A stretch of 64,000 nucleotides of DNA from Penaeus vannamei (GCF_042767895.1 NC_091565.1:24061556-24125555), one strand, 5' to 3'. Counted from the first letter of the stretch, positions 44,601-54,095 are shown. Translations and numbers: made by a program. The notes: a model not told the origin generated them from the letters alone.

Positions 44601-47600
44601 CTGTTGGTATTACTTTGATTTTAATCACCTTTTTCGTCCTTTGGAGCTCTTGATGGGCTCAGATATAAAACTGGGATGGTTACTGAAGTCTAACCTTCGA
44701 TGCCACTGTAAAGGTCTTAAAAAGAACCCAGAATCAACACCACACTGGAAACGCAACATTTCTCACCAGCTTTCAATCTCGAAATGAGCGGTATGGTGAC
44801 CTGTCAATCTGCGGCTGGAGCAAGAAAGTGTGAAACACTCGATGCGCAGGATTCGATATGAGGGTATAGATAAATATATAAATATGTAAATGAAGTATAA
44901 TAACATTACTGAAAGACTTTAAAGGTATAAATGCATACCAGCAGACACAGACAATTAGCCAAATATTGTTTTGACAAGCGCATAATGATACATGGACTAG
45001 TTCGCGAATGCAAAAATGCATCCGTGGGTCAGTGTCGTGTTTTTCCTAGCAAGGTAAACAAGCTCATCGACTTTGAATTTGGAAGGCGGCTGCGTGTTAT
45101 ATTTTCGTCATTTAGCGTTGACTGTAAGGCCGGTGCATCTTAAACTATACGCTATCCCCTTCTATTTTTCCCCGCTCTATATGATGGCGGTGTTCATTTT
45201 CCTCTATCTACGCGCGTCGTGGTCTTCAACCTCTACCTCGGTTTTGTGTAAGAGCTACAAGTGGCGAGACATTACTTACTTGACATTGAATTCCACGTGT
45301 TACTTTGCGGGTAAGTGTAAAAAGAAAAACCAGTGCCAACATGGAGAAGTGTGAGGAGTGTAATTGGAACTACTTAGACTTTATACAAGAATTCCATAAG
45401 GAGGACGATAAATCGATAACATTTTAAAGAAAGCACGGTGTACTACCATCTGCAGTAGAGTGCCGGCACTGTCAGTTACCGTGCAAATATCGTGAAAGTG
45501 AACACCTGGGGTATTGCGGCGCTGGAAAAAATTGCAAGAACGAAACATTGCAGGAGTTGCGCCTACTCCATAAGCAATTACGCTGGCACCTTCCTTCAAG
45601 GGACTCATTTGCCTCCATCAAAAATTTTGATTTTTGTAAATCATTGGCTCCAAAAATTTTGGAACCACAAAACTGTCATAACTTGTTTGAAAATATCGAG
45701 TGCTACTAGTGTGGACTGGAGGAGTTTCTGCTCCGAGGTAACTGAAAATTGGCTTCAAAATCAGAAGCCAATAGGAGGTGCCAGCGTAATAGTAGAGGTT
45801 GATGAGATGCTCAGTGTGTGGCGCAAATACAATCGCGGGAGGCTGCTGAACCAAGTGTGGGTGTTCGGGGGGATAAGAAAGAGACAAAAAATCATTTTTT
45901 AGTGCCCCTCGACAAAGAAGACAGGAGTGCAGAAACGCTTATCCCCTTAATAGAAAAATACACAAGAAAGGGTAGTGTATTAATTAGTGACGGCTGGGGA
46001 GCCTACTGCCAGCTAAAAGAACTGGGATATATGCACAGAGTGGTTATTAATTCCAAGTATTTTGTCAATCCCCAAGACGCGTCCGTGCACACCCAGACAA
46101 TAGAGCGTCTCTGGAGAGACGTAAAAGAATGGGTTAAGACTCCTGGCACGAGAACAGAATATCTATCGCATTATTTTTCTCGGTACATATTCATTAAAGA
46201 TTTTAAAGAGGCTGCCCTCCATAATTTTTTTAACGAAGCCGCCAAGCTGTATCCGCCTCAAGGCGAGAAAAAGCGCGACATTTCGACCCTGGTGACCTTG
46301 GTGTCCACAAGGGACAATGACTTTGTGCGCCGGCTGTGACTATGGGTATGGTGATTTTGTGCTGAAATTTGTGGGAAATACAGAAAAAAAAATTAGAATA
46401 TGTGCGTGATCATAGTATCATATTGAAAACACTGAACTGTTCAAATTGTGGCAGTGAATGTAGAATAGACTACCGAAGAAAAGACTTCCACTGCGACAAA
46501 TCTTGTGCTAAAGGGCACAAGGAAAAACGCTGGTGTGCATTTTCCTGAACAATTTTTAAAGGCACCTGGTTTGATAAATCAAAATTGGACGTTGAAAGTA
46601 ATTTACGATTTTGTAATTTATTTCTAAGGAAAGGATTTTCCTATGAACAAATTAGAAATGAATTGAAAATTAGTGACAACTCAATGAATGAGTGGTCAAG
46701 TTTTTGTGGGGAAGTGCTTATATATTGGTGTATGTGAAACAGAGCATTGATTGGGGGCCCAGGAAAAATGGTCGAAATTGATAAAAGTAGATTCGGCAAG
46801 AGAAAATACAATGTAGGGCGTGTAATAGAGGGCCAGTGGGTGTTTGGTGGCTTTTGCCGTGAAAGTAAAGACCTTTTTTTTTTTTTTTTGTCCCCGTTGA
46901 AAAAAGGGACTCGGCCACCCTGATTACCATTATTAAAGACTATGTGCTACCCGGGACCACAATAATTTCAGACTGCTGGAAAGCCTATGATAGACTAGAG
47001 GGAGAGGGCTTCAATCACCTCAAAGTTAATCATTCACATAATTTTGTCAATCCCAAAACAGGCGCCCATACAAATAATGTTGAGAGGAAGTGGAGGGACG
47101 CAAAATGCACAGTTCCACAATTTGACTGCCGGAAAGCACATTTTGTTGGGTACCTCGCGAGAGTGATTTTCTTTAAAGCTCATCCCGAGACAAGCGGCTG
47201 CACCATTTTCTGCTGGCTGCTGCCGAGTTGTACCCTCCATCTCTATAAAGTAAGCTAAATATTTTGGGGGAAGGGGGTGCGGGAGCTTGCCCCCGGTAGG
47301 AGGTTATAAGGGAATACTTTGTCTGTATATTTGGAGGGTATACTGTCTGTACGGTGAAATATCTTCAGGGAAGGGGGTCCGGGGGCTTGCCCCCGGTAGG
47401 GGGTTAGGAAGGTATATTACGTCTATACGGCGAAATACCCTCAGGGAAGGGGGTCCGGGGGCTTGCCCCCAGTAGGGAAATACCCCAGGGAAGGGGGACC
47501 GGGGGCTTGCTCCCGGTAGGGGGTTAGGTAGGTATACTACGTCTGTACAGCGAAATACCCTCAGGGAAGGGGGTCCGGGGGCTTGCCCCCTGTAGGGTAA

Positions 47601-48708
47601 TACCCCAGGGAATTGTCTGGGGCTTGCCCCCGGTTGGGAAATACCCCCTGGGAAGGGGGTCTGGGGGCTTGCCCCCGGTAGGGGGCTAGGAAGGTATACT
47701 ACGTCCGTACGGCGAAATATCTTCAGGGAAGGGAGTCCAGGGGCTTGCCCCCGGGAGGGGGTTAGGAAGGTATACTACGTCCGTACGGCAAAATATCTTC
47801 AGTGAAGGGGGTCCGGGGGCTTGCCCCCGATAAGGGGTTAGGAAGGTATGCTTTGTTTGTGCAATGATCTTTAAGAAATTTCTTTGACATTTTGGCAACA
47901 CTGACATCGACGCGGTGCATCTTGCAGCGATGGGTGAACAAAAAGTTAATGTTTATCAACTATTTTGATTTTAATGTTATATTTCCTCCTTTCTTTTATT
48001 GATAATCTGAATTTCGGCTCGATTTGTTCATTTTATGCTTTCACTTTGTCATAACAAAGTTTGGCTCAGGTTTTTCATTTTTACGCTTTCTTTATCTTTA
48101 TTACGAAACTTGGCTCGGGTTTTTCATTTTTACGCTTTCTTTATCTTTTTTATTACGAAGTTTGGCTTGGGTTTTCGATTTTTTCAATATTTTCACTTTT
48201 CATTTCACTATTTCTCCTGTGTGTCCCCCCCCCCCCCTTCAACCCCTGATTCCCCACGGGTCCCCCAAGATTGATGGGGATAGAAGAAGAAAAAAATGAA
48301 AAATAGGCGCGGCTGTCTTACTTAGAATTACCGGTTTGTGCACTTGTTGCGATTCTTTTCTGTCACCCGCGCTCATTTAGCGCCCTACGCATTATTATTG
48401 AGATTGAGACCCACCCTTCATAAGTTTTTCCGTGACATGCCCACAACGTCATCCTGGTCCCATTCGTTATGGCAATTTGATTGCGCGCGTGGTTATTGTA
48501 CACCGATTTAATGGCGATAGACAAAAGAATTTAACGTTTAATATTCATCATTAATACTGCGTTTGGTAATTTTCTGCCTGCGTTTATTGTAAAATAAGAT
48601 GTAAAGAAATAGTTACTAGCATGCAAATGTTTTATATATATATAAATATAAAGATATATATATATATAAATATATATATAAATATATATATATATATTAT
48701 GTATATAA

Positions 48709-48776
<68 letters not shown>

Positions 48777-50815
48777 TTATATTCGTGCAATATGTAATGT
48801 GTGTAATACGCCGGTTCTCGTTATAATCTATTAAATTTTACTAACCTTCTATTGCCGTACCTCCGTATACTTCGTCAGATATTGTTGATGTTATAGTTTT
48901 TCTGCAGGTAAAAGCAAATAGCGATTTATCAACATATCAGCTGGCTTTATATTTTCCAATATTTCACACTCAAACCCTTCTCACACAGTTGACAGCAGAC
49001 ACTAAACGCTTTTTTTGCCCGGCTGCACACTTTCCGAAAATAGCGAGTTCTGATTGGTCAAGAAATACTGATGTCATTTTCCTCAGTTTTCATTGGCCAG
49101 GATTTGTCGCTGTTTATCATACAGTATAATTGCTACCTTGCCAGTAATTGCTATTTAAGCATGGTGTTCCTGTCTTACCCTTTCACACACGATTCATTTA
49201 ATATCGCCGATTCTTAATAAATGTGCGTCGGAGTTCACGAAAACACGTATTTTGTGGCGTAATAATGTTTTATATATATGTATACAATGGAAATAAAACA
49301 TCTAAGTACAGATTTACATTTCTTACATAATTTCATTCACTATCAGAAGAAGTACTCTCATCGAGAGGAACTGTGGTTGGCAGGGGCTGGTCCTGCTGAT
49401 CCCCGCCTTGCGGCAGGTATAATGATGCCACTTCAACAAAAAAAGAATTCAACGGGGAATTACATTTTGCTTGGCAAAACACTGTGCTCTCACAGGAATT
49501 CTATAGCATCATTTTTCTCAAAATAATCAGATATTACACTATAGTAGTGAGGGTTACACCCGACACACCTGAGATCCATGATGGCAAAAGATTCATTATA
49601 CTCGCTTTACTCTACCACTATTAATACCTGTTCCACACACGGTGTCTTGTGATTGGTTAAGGGGACCGTCCCAAATGGACGGGGGGGAAGGGGGTCAAAT
49701 TGAGTTGGTTAGCGTATAGTATAGGTACATGGATGAGGAAACTACCAAACGAGTATTTAGTGCCTGCTATGGCTTGTTGTCTTGCAGTCGACACGCGAGT
49801 CCCTCAGCACCCGGAGAGGTACGTCGCTAATGAGTGCCCAGGTACACCTTTGTGGACTTTTGCTTGCGGCAATCGTGCATACGTCATTTAATTATGATAT
49901 TGCGCATAGATATGAGTTCGTGAATGTTCAAGGAACACTTTTATACCAATATTAGGATAAAATTATATCACCGTGATTTATGACGAAATATTTTGTGAAA
50001 TAAAAAAAAAAAAAAAGCAAGTTTCGTGTCCTTTTACACACAAAATATGCTTTGATCGAGACTCCCTGGTAATATGTTTTAGTTCACGAGGTAATATGTA
50101 CATATATCACATACGAAGCACTAATGTTTAAAAATAGCCTCATAAGGAAGCATTGAAATATTTCCGTTACATTTCGCTCAATGGTCGGTACATCACAGCA
50201 GGGGGCAATTTGAATTGAATTGAAATTGGTAGTTACTGTTGTAAAGACTAATTCAGTACGAATGTTACATAAATGTCAGATTTTTAAACTTCAGATGTAT
50301 AAGCGAGATACAAATTATTTCATGTTGAAGATGATAGTACTCAGTAATACCTATTCTTTGTCTGGCGTTCAAAAAGCTATCGCATCCGTTTCGTGCGTTC
50401 CCGATAAAAATGAATATGTTAGACGTTACCGTAAGTCTTAGGCACCATAAATTGGCAAATATCCCACAACACCTAGGCGTCTGCTTGATTTTATGTACTT
50501 CTTAGTAAAGATAATGGGTGCAAATGAATAATCATAAACTCTACACTTGTTCTCCTTTGCAATCTGTTAATATTGACAATTACCAAAGAAAATGGTATGA
50601 GAGGGATAATTATTTTATTATTTAGATGTGAAAGTTATTGTTGGCCTACTAAATGATGATAATTAATCTTTTTAACTTTATGTGCATGCGTTTACGTACA
50701 TATCCTCCTTGAAAATTATAAACACCCAGTGACCTTTACAGAATAGTGTCCCTATTGAAAATGAAAATTCCTATTGACTTGGTAATCATTGCATTGCAAA
50801 GTACACTAAATAAGC

Positions 50816-50875
<60 letters not shown>

Positions 50876-51722
50876 TTGGATTCAGAGAAAAATAACAGAT
50901 AACAAACTTTGGCAAGGGGCCAAATACAAAACGCTGTAGCTCCGTGATTTTTTTATGAATCTTCGGTACATCCCAACTCACGTAATTTTCATGCGATTCA
51001 AATGCAGTTTGTTGCTTTCACTAGAGCCTCGGTGTCCCAAGGCCATGTAAAAGGCCGATTTTGAATTTTTGCCTTAATCAAAAAATATTTTAATGCTGAA
51101 AAAAAAAAAAATAGTTCTCTGTCAAGCTGTCCCCCGCCAAAAAAAAAAAAAAAAAAAAAAGGAAATTCGAAATTCGGCCTTTTACATGGCTATAGGATAG
51201 GGTTGATCTAACACAAGTATTTTTGGGGGAATATTCTGTGAAGAACTGTGATAGTTTGGATGTACCGAAGACATACCCAAAAAAAAACCAGCTATTTTTT
51301 TCAACTTTTTTTGGGGTGCCCCCCCCCCCCCCCCCAATGGGGAAGCAAAGTTAAAATTTGTATATATAACGGAGCGCAATTCTTTACTCTATATCATGCA
51401 AAAAGAATCAATCAGATATCTCTAACCGATATTTTTTTATGATGCAAAGAGTAGGGAAAGGTGGCCATTTTCCGGGACGGTCCCCTTAAGTGCCTGAATA
51501 TAATTCCATTGTGATTCACAAATGTATTTTTTCCTTACAGCTGCTGTGGAGTCGACAACCCCCAAGCTCAATACCTTTGTTCGTTATGCCAAGGTTGAGC
51601 TTGTCCCACCCTCCCCAGCTGACTTGGGTGCTGTAGCTCAAGGCCTCGGTAACATTGTGAAGAGTGCACAGACTGGCGCATGGAAAAACCTTACAGTTAG
51701 GGTTAGTAAAAAAAAAAAAAAA

Positions 51723-51766
<44 letters not shown>

Positions 51767-52138
51767 ATTTTGATTTATTTCACATGTTACAAGCTGATGA
51801 ACTTGGTTGCTTTCAAATTCTGTAAGCAGTGAAATATTTATATTAGATATTTATTAATGTACTGAAATTCAGTTTCGTCACATAAAATAGTTTAGGAAAG
51901 TTATGTAATTGGACTGTATAATTTTTTATTTATTTATTTTTTTATGCTTTAAAGAGGAACTTCTGTATTGAGTATATCGAGGCAAACTGTACATTTTACT
52001 GATGTGAAATGCAGCTACTAACAAGCATTATTTATACAGGAGGCTACCCTGAATACCCTGGTTGCTGTCGAGGTGATGTGCTGGTTCTTCATTGGAGAGT
52101 GCATTGGAAAGGGCTCCCTTGTTGCCTACCAGGTGTAG
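32609..52138 (+). CDS. ATP5MG: Mitochondrial ATP synthase subunit g (F1Fo membrane subunit), three coding exons
   Basis: The spliced CDS is join(32609-32648, 51541-51701, 52040-52138): 300 nt, 99 aa plus stop, the usual length for arthropod subunit g. The start is ATG 32609 ([13 protein letters not shown]), followed by [17 protein letters not shown] in exon 2 and the C-terminal membrane helix ([20 protein letters not shown]) in exon 3. The helix carries the GxxxG-type motif (GECIG) known in this family for helix packing in ATP synthase dimers. Subunit g sits in the inner-membrane part of Fo, next to subunit e, and supports dimerisation and cristae shape. Junction phases agree: exon 1 leaves one base (phase 1) that completes an Ala codon with exon 2, and exon 2 ends in phase 0. 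An NRF-1-like site precedes it and AATAAA follows at 52220. No stops or frameshifts. The oddity is its 18.9-kb first intron, full of satellites and transposons. Confidence 0.93.
32960..33120 (+). mobile_element. Truncated copy of the TTAA-flanked inverted-repeat element
   Basis: TTAAGGGGACCGTCCC at 32960-32975 and about 150 bp of following sequence match the left end of the element at 49657 (AGTATAGGTACATGGATGAG and beyond, later GTGTCCTTTTACACAC). Similarity stops near 33120, and no right-end repeat is found nearby. Confidence 0.65.
33225..33350 (+). repeat. Promoter-like dispersed block, copy 1
   Basis: Matches 45095-45222: ATTTTCGTCATTT, CTTAA.CTATG, CCGCTCTATA, GATGGCGGTGT.CATTT, CCTCTATC, CGCGCGTC. 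The CTATAAGATGGCGG core resembles a TATA box overlapping a YY1/Pho site. An open frame beginning at ATG 33314 runs to a strong donor (AAAG|GTTAGT at 33506), so this could be a cryptic first exon. Confidence 0.55.
33836..33901 (+). promoter_or_regulatory. Pair of CTCF-like motifs in a degenerate 53-bp tandem duplication
   Basis: GCCACCAGGGGGCGA (33836-33850) is a near-perfect match to the core CTCF consensus. GGCCGGCAGGGGG (33889-33901) is a weaker second copy, and the sequence after each (GTGT..CGCGGGA) is also duplicated. They lie about 0.45 kb before the minisatellite. CTCF binding is inferred. Confidence 0.4.
34337..35902 (+). repeat. GTGA-based minisatellite, variable left part
   Basis: Starts as (GAGT)n, then GGCTGTGTGAGTGAGT units with changing numbers of GAGT (to about 35150), GTGCGACTGTGTGAGTGA units (to 35290), GTGTGACTGTGTGAATGAGT units (to 35580) and GTGAACGAGT units (to 35902). 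Each zone differs from the previous one by one or two changes. Confidence 0.95.
35903..36790 (+). repeat. Minisatellite block: 37 x 24 bp
   Basis: Unit GTGACTGTGGGAACGAGTGA plus GAGT, 888 bp, with no substitutions seen. The period is a multiple of three, so one frame stays open for about 300 codons. That is an artefact of the repeat. Confidence 0.95.
36791..37140 (+). repeat. Minisatellite block: 14 x 25 bp
   Basis: Same unit as the 24-bp block plus one T (GACTTGTGGG for GACTGTGGG), 350 bp, no other change. Confidence 0.95.
37141..39660 (+). repeat. Minisatellite block: 84 x 30 bp
   Basis: The 24-bp unit with GACTGT doubled (GTGACTGTGACTGTGGG...), 2520 bp, no substitutions seen. The 854-codon open frame across it is periodic ([10 protein letters not shown]) and lies in an intron, so it is not a gene. 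Confidence 0.95.
39661..43039 (+). repeat. Minisatellite block: 109 x 31 bp
   Basis: The 30-bp unit plus the same single T as in the 25-bp block, exactly 3379 bp, uniform. One further 30-bp and one shorter variant unit (43040-43091) close the array. Confidence 0.95.
43372..43620 (-). pseudogene. Coding-like minus-strand segment within the duplication (unknown)
   Basis: A CTGCTAACAG acceptor-like sequence is followed by an open frame of about 80 codons ([20 protein letters not shown], then [16 protein letters not shown]). In the second 512-bp copy the equivalent region (near 43913-44130) has two silent differences and a TAG where the first has TCG. This suggests past coding, but the family is not recognised and the 3' part extends beyond the duplicated unit. 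Confidence 0.3.
43401..44423. repeat. Tandem duplication, about 512-bp unit, two copies
   Basis: 43401-43910 and 43913-44423 are near identical (from AAAAGTGCTTGGATCC to AATATCAATATAAATT-like ends). The second copy is followed by unrelated GC-rich sequence (GTGCCCTTTGGGCGCTGCCC near 44439). Confidence 0.9.
45095..45222 (+). repeat. Promoter-like dispersed block, copy 2
   Basis: Matches 33225-33350. It lies about 120 bp before the first Merlin transposase ATG, so it may be that transposon's 5' region. A GTAAGT donor-like site is at 45311. Confidence 0.5.
45341..46339 (+). pseudogene. Merlin-family (IS1016-like) DDE transposase, copy 1
   Basis: The frame starts at ATG 45341 with a cysteine-rich N-terminal part ([13 protein letters not shown]). 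The catalytic core follows: first Asp in VEVDEM (45801-45803), KYNRGR, WVFGG, second Asp in ISDGW (45989-45991), [20 protein letters not shown] with the Glu at 46103-46105, and a stop at 46337-46339. This order matches the ISXO2/IS1016-like DDE domain of eukaryotic Merlin elements, which cut and paste DNA. All three acidic residues remain, but the gene is dead: TAA at 45425, further stops in the N-terminal half, and an indel in the G-run at 45867-45872. Terminal inverted repeats were not found. Confidence 0.8.
46393..47258 (+). pseudogene. Merlin-family DDE transposase, copy 2 (different subfamily)
   Basis: It starts about 50 bp after copy 1 in the same orientation. A zinc-ribbon-like start ([19 protein letters not shown]) leads to [11 protein letters not shown] (first Asp 46780-46782), [28 protein letters not shown] (second Asp 46971-46973) and [16 protein letters not shown] (Glu 47082-47084). 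Divergence from copy 1 is high, so it is not a simple duplicate. It is broken by in-frame stops near 46547 and 46735 and by a run of 16 T at 46874-46889 that shifts the frame in the middle of the catalytic domain. Confidence 0.8.
47262..47855 (+). repeat. GC-rich hairpin minisatellite
   Basis: About nine copies of a core GGGGGCTTGCCCCC, a perfect inverted repeat, in units of about 76 bp (with GGTATACTACGTCCGTACGG) or about 36-45 bp when the middle is missing. It begins right after the second Merlin remnant. Confidence 0.85.
48033..48190 (+). repeat. T-rich tandem repeat, about 57-bp unit, three copies
   Basis: Repeats of TTTGGCT(C/T)(A/G)GGTTTTTCATTTTTACG followed by CTTTCTTTATC. Overlapping hydrophobic frames here come from T-rich DNA. 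The core is written in shortened form. Confidence 0.8.
48630..48785. repeat. (TA)n-rich microsatellite
   Basis: Nearly pure alternating TA with occasional TAAA breaks. Confidence 0.95.
48990..49260 (+). promoter_or_regulatory. Promoter-like or solo-LTR-like segment
   Basis: Two inverted CCAAT boxes (GATTGGTCA at 49053, CATTGGCCA at 49091), a TATA-like TGCTATTTAAGC near 49149, and AATAAATGTG at 49217 within 170 bp. The arrangement of CCAAT, TATA and AATAAA is that of an LTR, but no matching second LTR, coding region or duplication is seen. Confidence 0.25.
49333..49500 (-). pseudogene. Coding-like C-terminal segment (unknown, possibly transposon-derived)
   Basis: On the minus strand, CTATAG is followed by 55 open codons and [35 protein letters not shown], and an acidic Ser-rich end (DESTSSDSE). 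The cysteine spacing and acidic tail could be the end of a transposase, and it lies 160 bp from a TTAA-flanked element, but the link is speculative. Confidence 0.25.
49657..51489. mobile_element. TTAA-flanked inverted-repeat element (piggyBac-like non-autonomous candidate)
   Basis: TTAA at 49657-49660 and 51486-51489 enclose 1825 bp whose ends are perfect 12-bp inverted repeats (GGGGACCGTCCC at 49661-49672; its complement at 51474-51485). TTAA duplication is characteristic of piggyBac elements. No transposase frame is inside; it contains (TA)n, A-runs and a C-run (51319-51337). Compared with the copy at 32960, it has about 230 bp of extra sequence between 49758 and 49987. Confidence 0.6.
50818..50873. 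repeat. (TA)n microsatellite
   Basis: Uninterrupted alternating TA inside the TTAA-flanked element. Confidence 0.95.
51541..51701 (+). CDS. ATP5MG: ATP synthase g, coding exon 2
   Basis: 161 nt. The acceptor TTTTTTCCTTACAG ends at 51540. It encodes the conserved core from [14 protein letters not shown] to GAWKNLTVR. Donor AGG|GTTAGT at 51702 leaves phase 0, and the donor runs straight into an A-tract. Confidence 0.93.
51702..52039 (+). other. Intron 2 of ATP synthase g (338 bp) with A-run and (GA)n
   Basis: GT at 51702, AG at 52038-52039. A run of A (51708-51730) and (GA)n (51731-51762) starts only six bases inside the donor. Confidence 0.9.
52040..52138 (+). CDS. ATP5MG: ATP synthase g, coding exon 3
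   Basis: The acceptor TTTATACAG ends at 52039. 32 codons from [12 protein letters not shown] through the membrane helix to YQV, stop TAG at 52136-52138. Confidence 0.93.
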   Translation, partial: EATLNTLVAVEVMCWFFIGECIGKGSLVAYQV

Positions 52139-52219
52139 AAAGACACTAGAGCTTGTGTACTAGATTTATGTCTGGGGAATCATGTATATTTAGAGCAGTG
52201 TTTTTGAATTGTACAGCTA

Positions 52220-52225
52220 AATAAA
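52220..52225 (+). terminator. Polyadenylation signal of ATP synthase g
   Basis: AATAAA, 82 bp after the stop codon, followed within 20-30 bp by T-rich sequence. This gives a compact 3' UTR of roughly 100 nt. Confidence 0.75.
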
Positions 52226-52435
52226 GAAGTTTCTATTTCATTCCTTTTTCATTTGATCACAAATAGCTTTTCTGTTGTTCAATAGGGGCGGTTATCGTGA
52301 TGTCAACAGAGTAATCACCTGATGAATCAGAGGCATTGGTGGGCAAAAACAACGAAATCCCACGGACATCGTCACTTTTTTCACAATTTTTATTAGATTC
52401 ACATCTTTTTTCATCCTTTTCTGAGAATCTTTGAC

Positions 52436-52635
52436 ATGGTAAACAGTTGCATTATTATTGGATGTGCAAATGGACAGCAAAAAGGTTCAACTTTGAGTTT
52501 TAATTGTTTTCCGAAAGACCCAGAGAGGAGGAGGCTTTAGCTATCAATTGCAAGAACTTTGATCCAGGCACCTGGTAGTAATGTGAGAGTTTGTGCTAAT
52601 GATACATATAATTTTTCTATAAATATATTCTAAAA
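52436..52635 (+). pseudogene. Decayed THAP-type zinc-finger domain
   Basis: From ATG 52436 the frame reads MVNSCIIIGCANGQQKG then LSFNCFPKDPERRRL, matching the start of THAP DNA-binding domains (paired Cys C5 and C10, then F..FPKDP). The next position, where THAP has its invariant Trp, is TAG (52538-52540), one base from TGG. The later C-x2-H pair is not intact (VCAND). THAP domains occur in P-element-like transposases and host proteins derived from them. It lies about 300 bp after the ATP synthase g stop, on the same strand. Confidence 0.5.
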
Positions 52636-53384
52636 TTTAAACGGTTATGGTATATCGTCATAACTTTTTCTAGGGGATGTATTTCCCCGTAGTTAGGCGT
52701 AGGCCTAGGCAGTGGTAAATGTGGGTGACTGACTGGTTACTAATGAGTATCTTCTTTCACTTAAGTTTCAATTAATTTGATTTTAAAACACCTTAGAAAA
52801 GTCTGGCTATAACGTACGGAAAATATTGATAAAATCTGTTTTGATCAACTTTTCGAAAAACCAGGCCTAAAAGGCAGAGCGAGCAAGAAAGAATTTCACA
52901 AGTTCAGGAGAATTTAATCCTATTACTACAAACCAGTCTTGTTATAAAGATTATTGGGTACTTGTACCCTCCCAGAGATTTGTAGGCCTTTAATTCTTTT
53001 TGTGTGTAAACACCAGGTGTTTGTATAAAGTACAGATACATATCACCAAAATATCAGGCCATCCTGTGGGGTTGTCTGACCAAATATCTGGGAACCTTTT
53101 CGTACCCTTGGAGTTTTGCAACTTTACTTTACGGCTGTTTTTCACTGCCGAAGCAAGATTTATAATACTCCAACATTTTTCTCACAGCTGATTCTTGTTT
53201 TTACCCACCAGTGAGATGTGTATAACTATGTAATGTTTTTGTTTGGTTGACCAACTGATTTGATGATCTATATTTTGTAATCCATGGGGCTGGGTAAGAA
53301 ATAGGAAGAGATGACTGTGGTGCTGAATTTTGTTTGTAGATGTTTGCTTGTATAATTTTACCCACCAATCCCATACCCTTAGTT
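52636..53384. other. Stretch with no recognised feature
   Basis: Low-copy AT-rich sequence between the THAP relic and the right-hand LINE-A cluster. No supported gene or repeat. Confidence 0.45.
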
Positions 53385-53540
53385 GTCTTGGAGGGCCTTA
53401 AGAGAAGTAGTTTGAGGCCCAATGTTGGGGCTTTAACCTGCCCTCGGTTGAACCTATTATGCATGGCCTTCTCCCCCCCCCCCTCCCCTTCTCCAGTCTC
53501 TTTTAAGATGTGAGCTGTGTTGAAAGGATGAAAGCACTGT
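53385..53540 (+). mobile_element. LINE-A copy 6: 5' UTR fragment
   Basis: Contains TTTGAGGCCCAATGTTGGGG, CTTCTCCAGTCTC and GTTGAAAGGATGAAAG, and then passes straight into ORF1 zinc-knuckle sequence, so the ORF1 N-terminal part is deleted. Confidence 0.5.
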
Positions 53541-54095
53541 TGTTCCACAGTCTGCAGCCCTCCTATGTGCCTAACCTAACCATAACCATTCTGACTGTAC
53601 TGCGCAGTCACACATGTGCCAGTTGTGGTGGCTCCAAAATGTATTTTTAGGGGCTGTACTACATACAAATTGAGATTGAAGTAGCAGTCCTAAGCTTTAA
53701 ACTTAGTCTTACTTTATGAGTAGTCGGGTAGGAAGCACGGTGACAAGATTTGTCTTGATACCTACTATACTGTAGTGCTGTCCTTCACTCAGCCCCTCCC
53801 CCTTCTACTCGAGATGTTTCTACTTCTCCTCCAGTATGCTTTCCTCGTACTTACGTTTTCACTTGTATTTCCTCCCTCTCTTAATCAATTTATTTTGCCT
53901 TTCTAAAGTCTGACACCCCAATCTCTGCTCATTGCATCAGACAATCTAAGTGTTCCACCCCATCTTCTACCTCTTCCTCTGCCCCTCAATCGTGTGCCTT
54001 ATGTTTTCCCCCTCATAAGAAAACCTTCATTTTTTAGACCTCCTCAGCCAACTCCTTTTTAGAAACTCTTTAGGTCATTCAAAACTAATCAAGGG
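53541..54095 (+). pseudogene. LINE-A copy 6: ORF1 knuckles and Pro-rich tail remnant
   Basis: CCTCCTATGTGCCTAACC, CATTCTGACTGTACTGC and CATGTGCCAGTTGTGGTGGC correspond to the second and third CCHC knuckles of other copies. The Pro/Ser-rich tail follows (53780-54060). Many stops. Confidence 0.55.

Larger units (their letters stand above)
32649..51540 (+). other. Intron 1 of ATP synthase g (18,892 bp)
   Basis: GT at 32649 and AG at 51539-51540. Contents are itemised separately. Parts with nothing recognised: 33121-33224, 33520-33835, 33960-34336, 43101-43371, 44424-45094, 47856-48032, 48191-48629 and 48786-48989. Confidence 0.85.

Noticed and set aside
48024..48299. Hydrophobic frames in three phases near 48.0-48.3 kb
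   Set aside because: They come from a T-rich 57-bp tandem repeat, with Phe/Leu-rich peptides in every frame.
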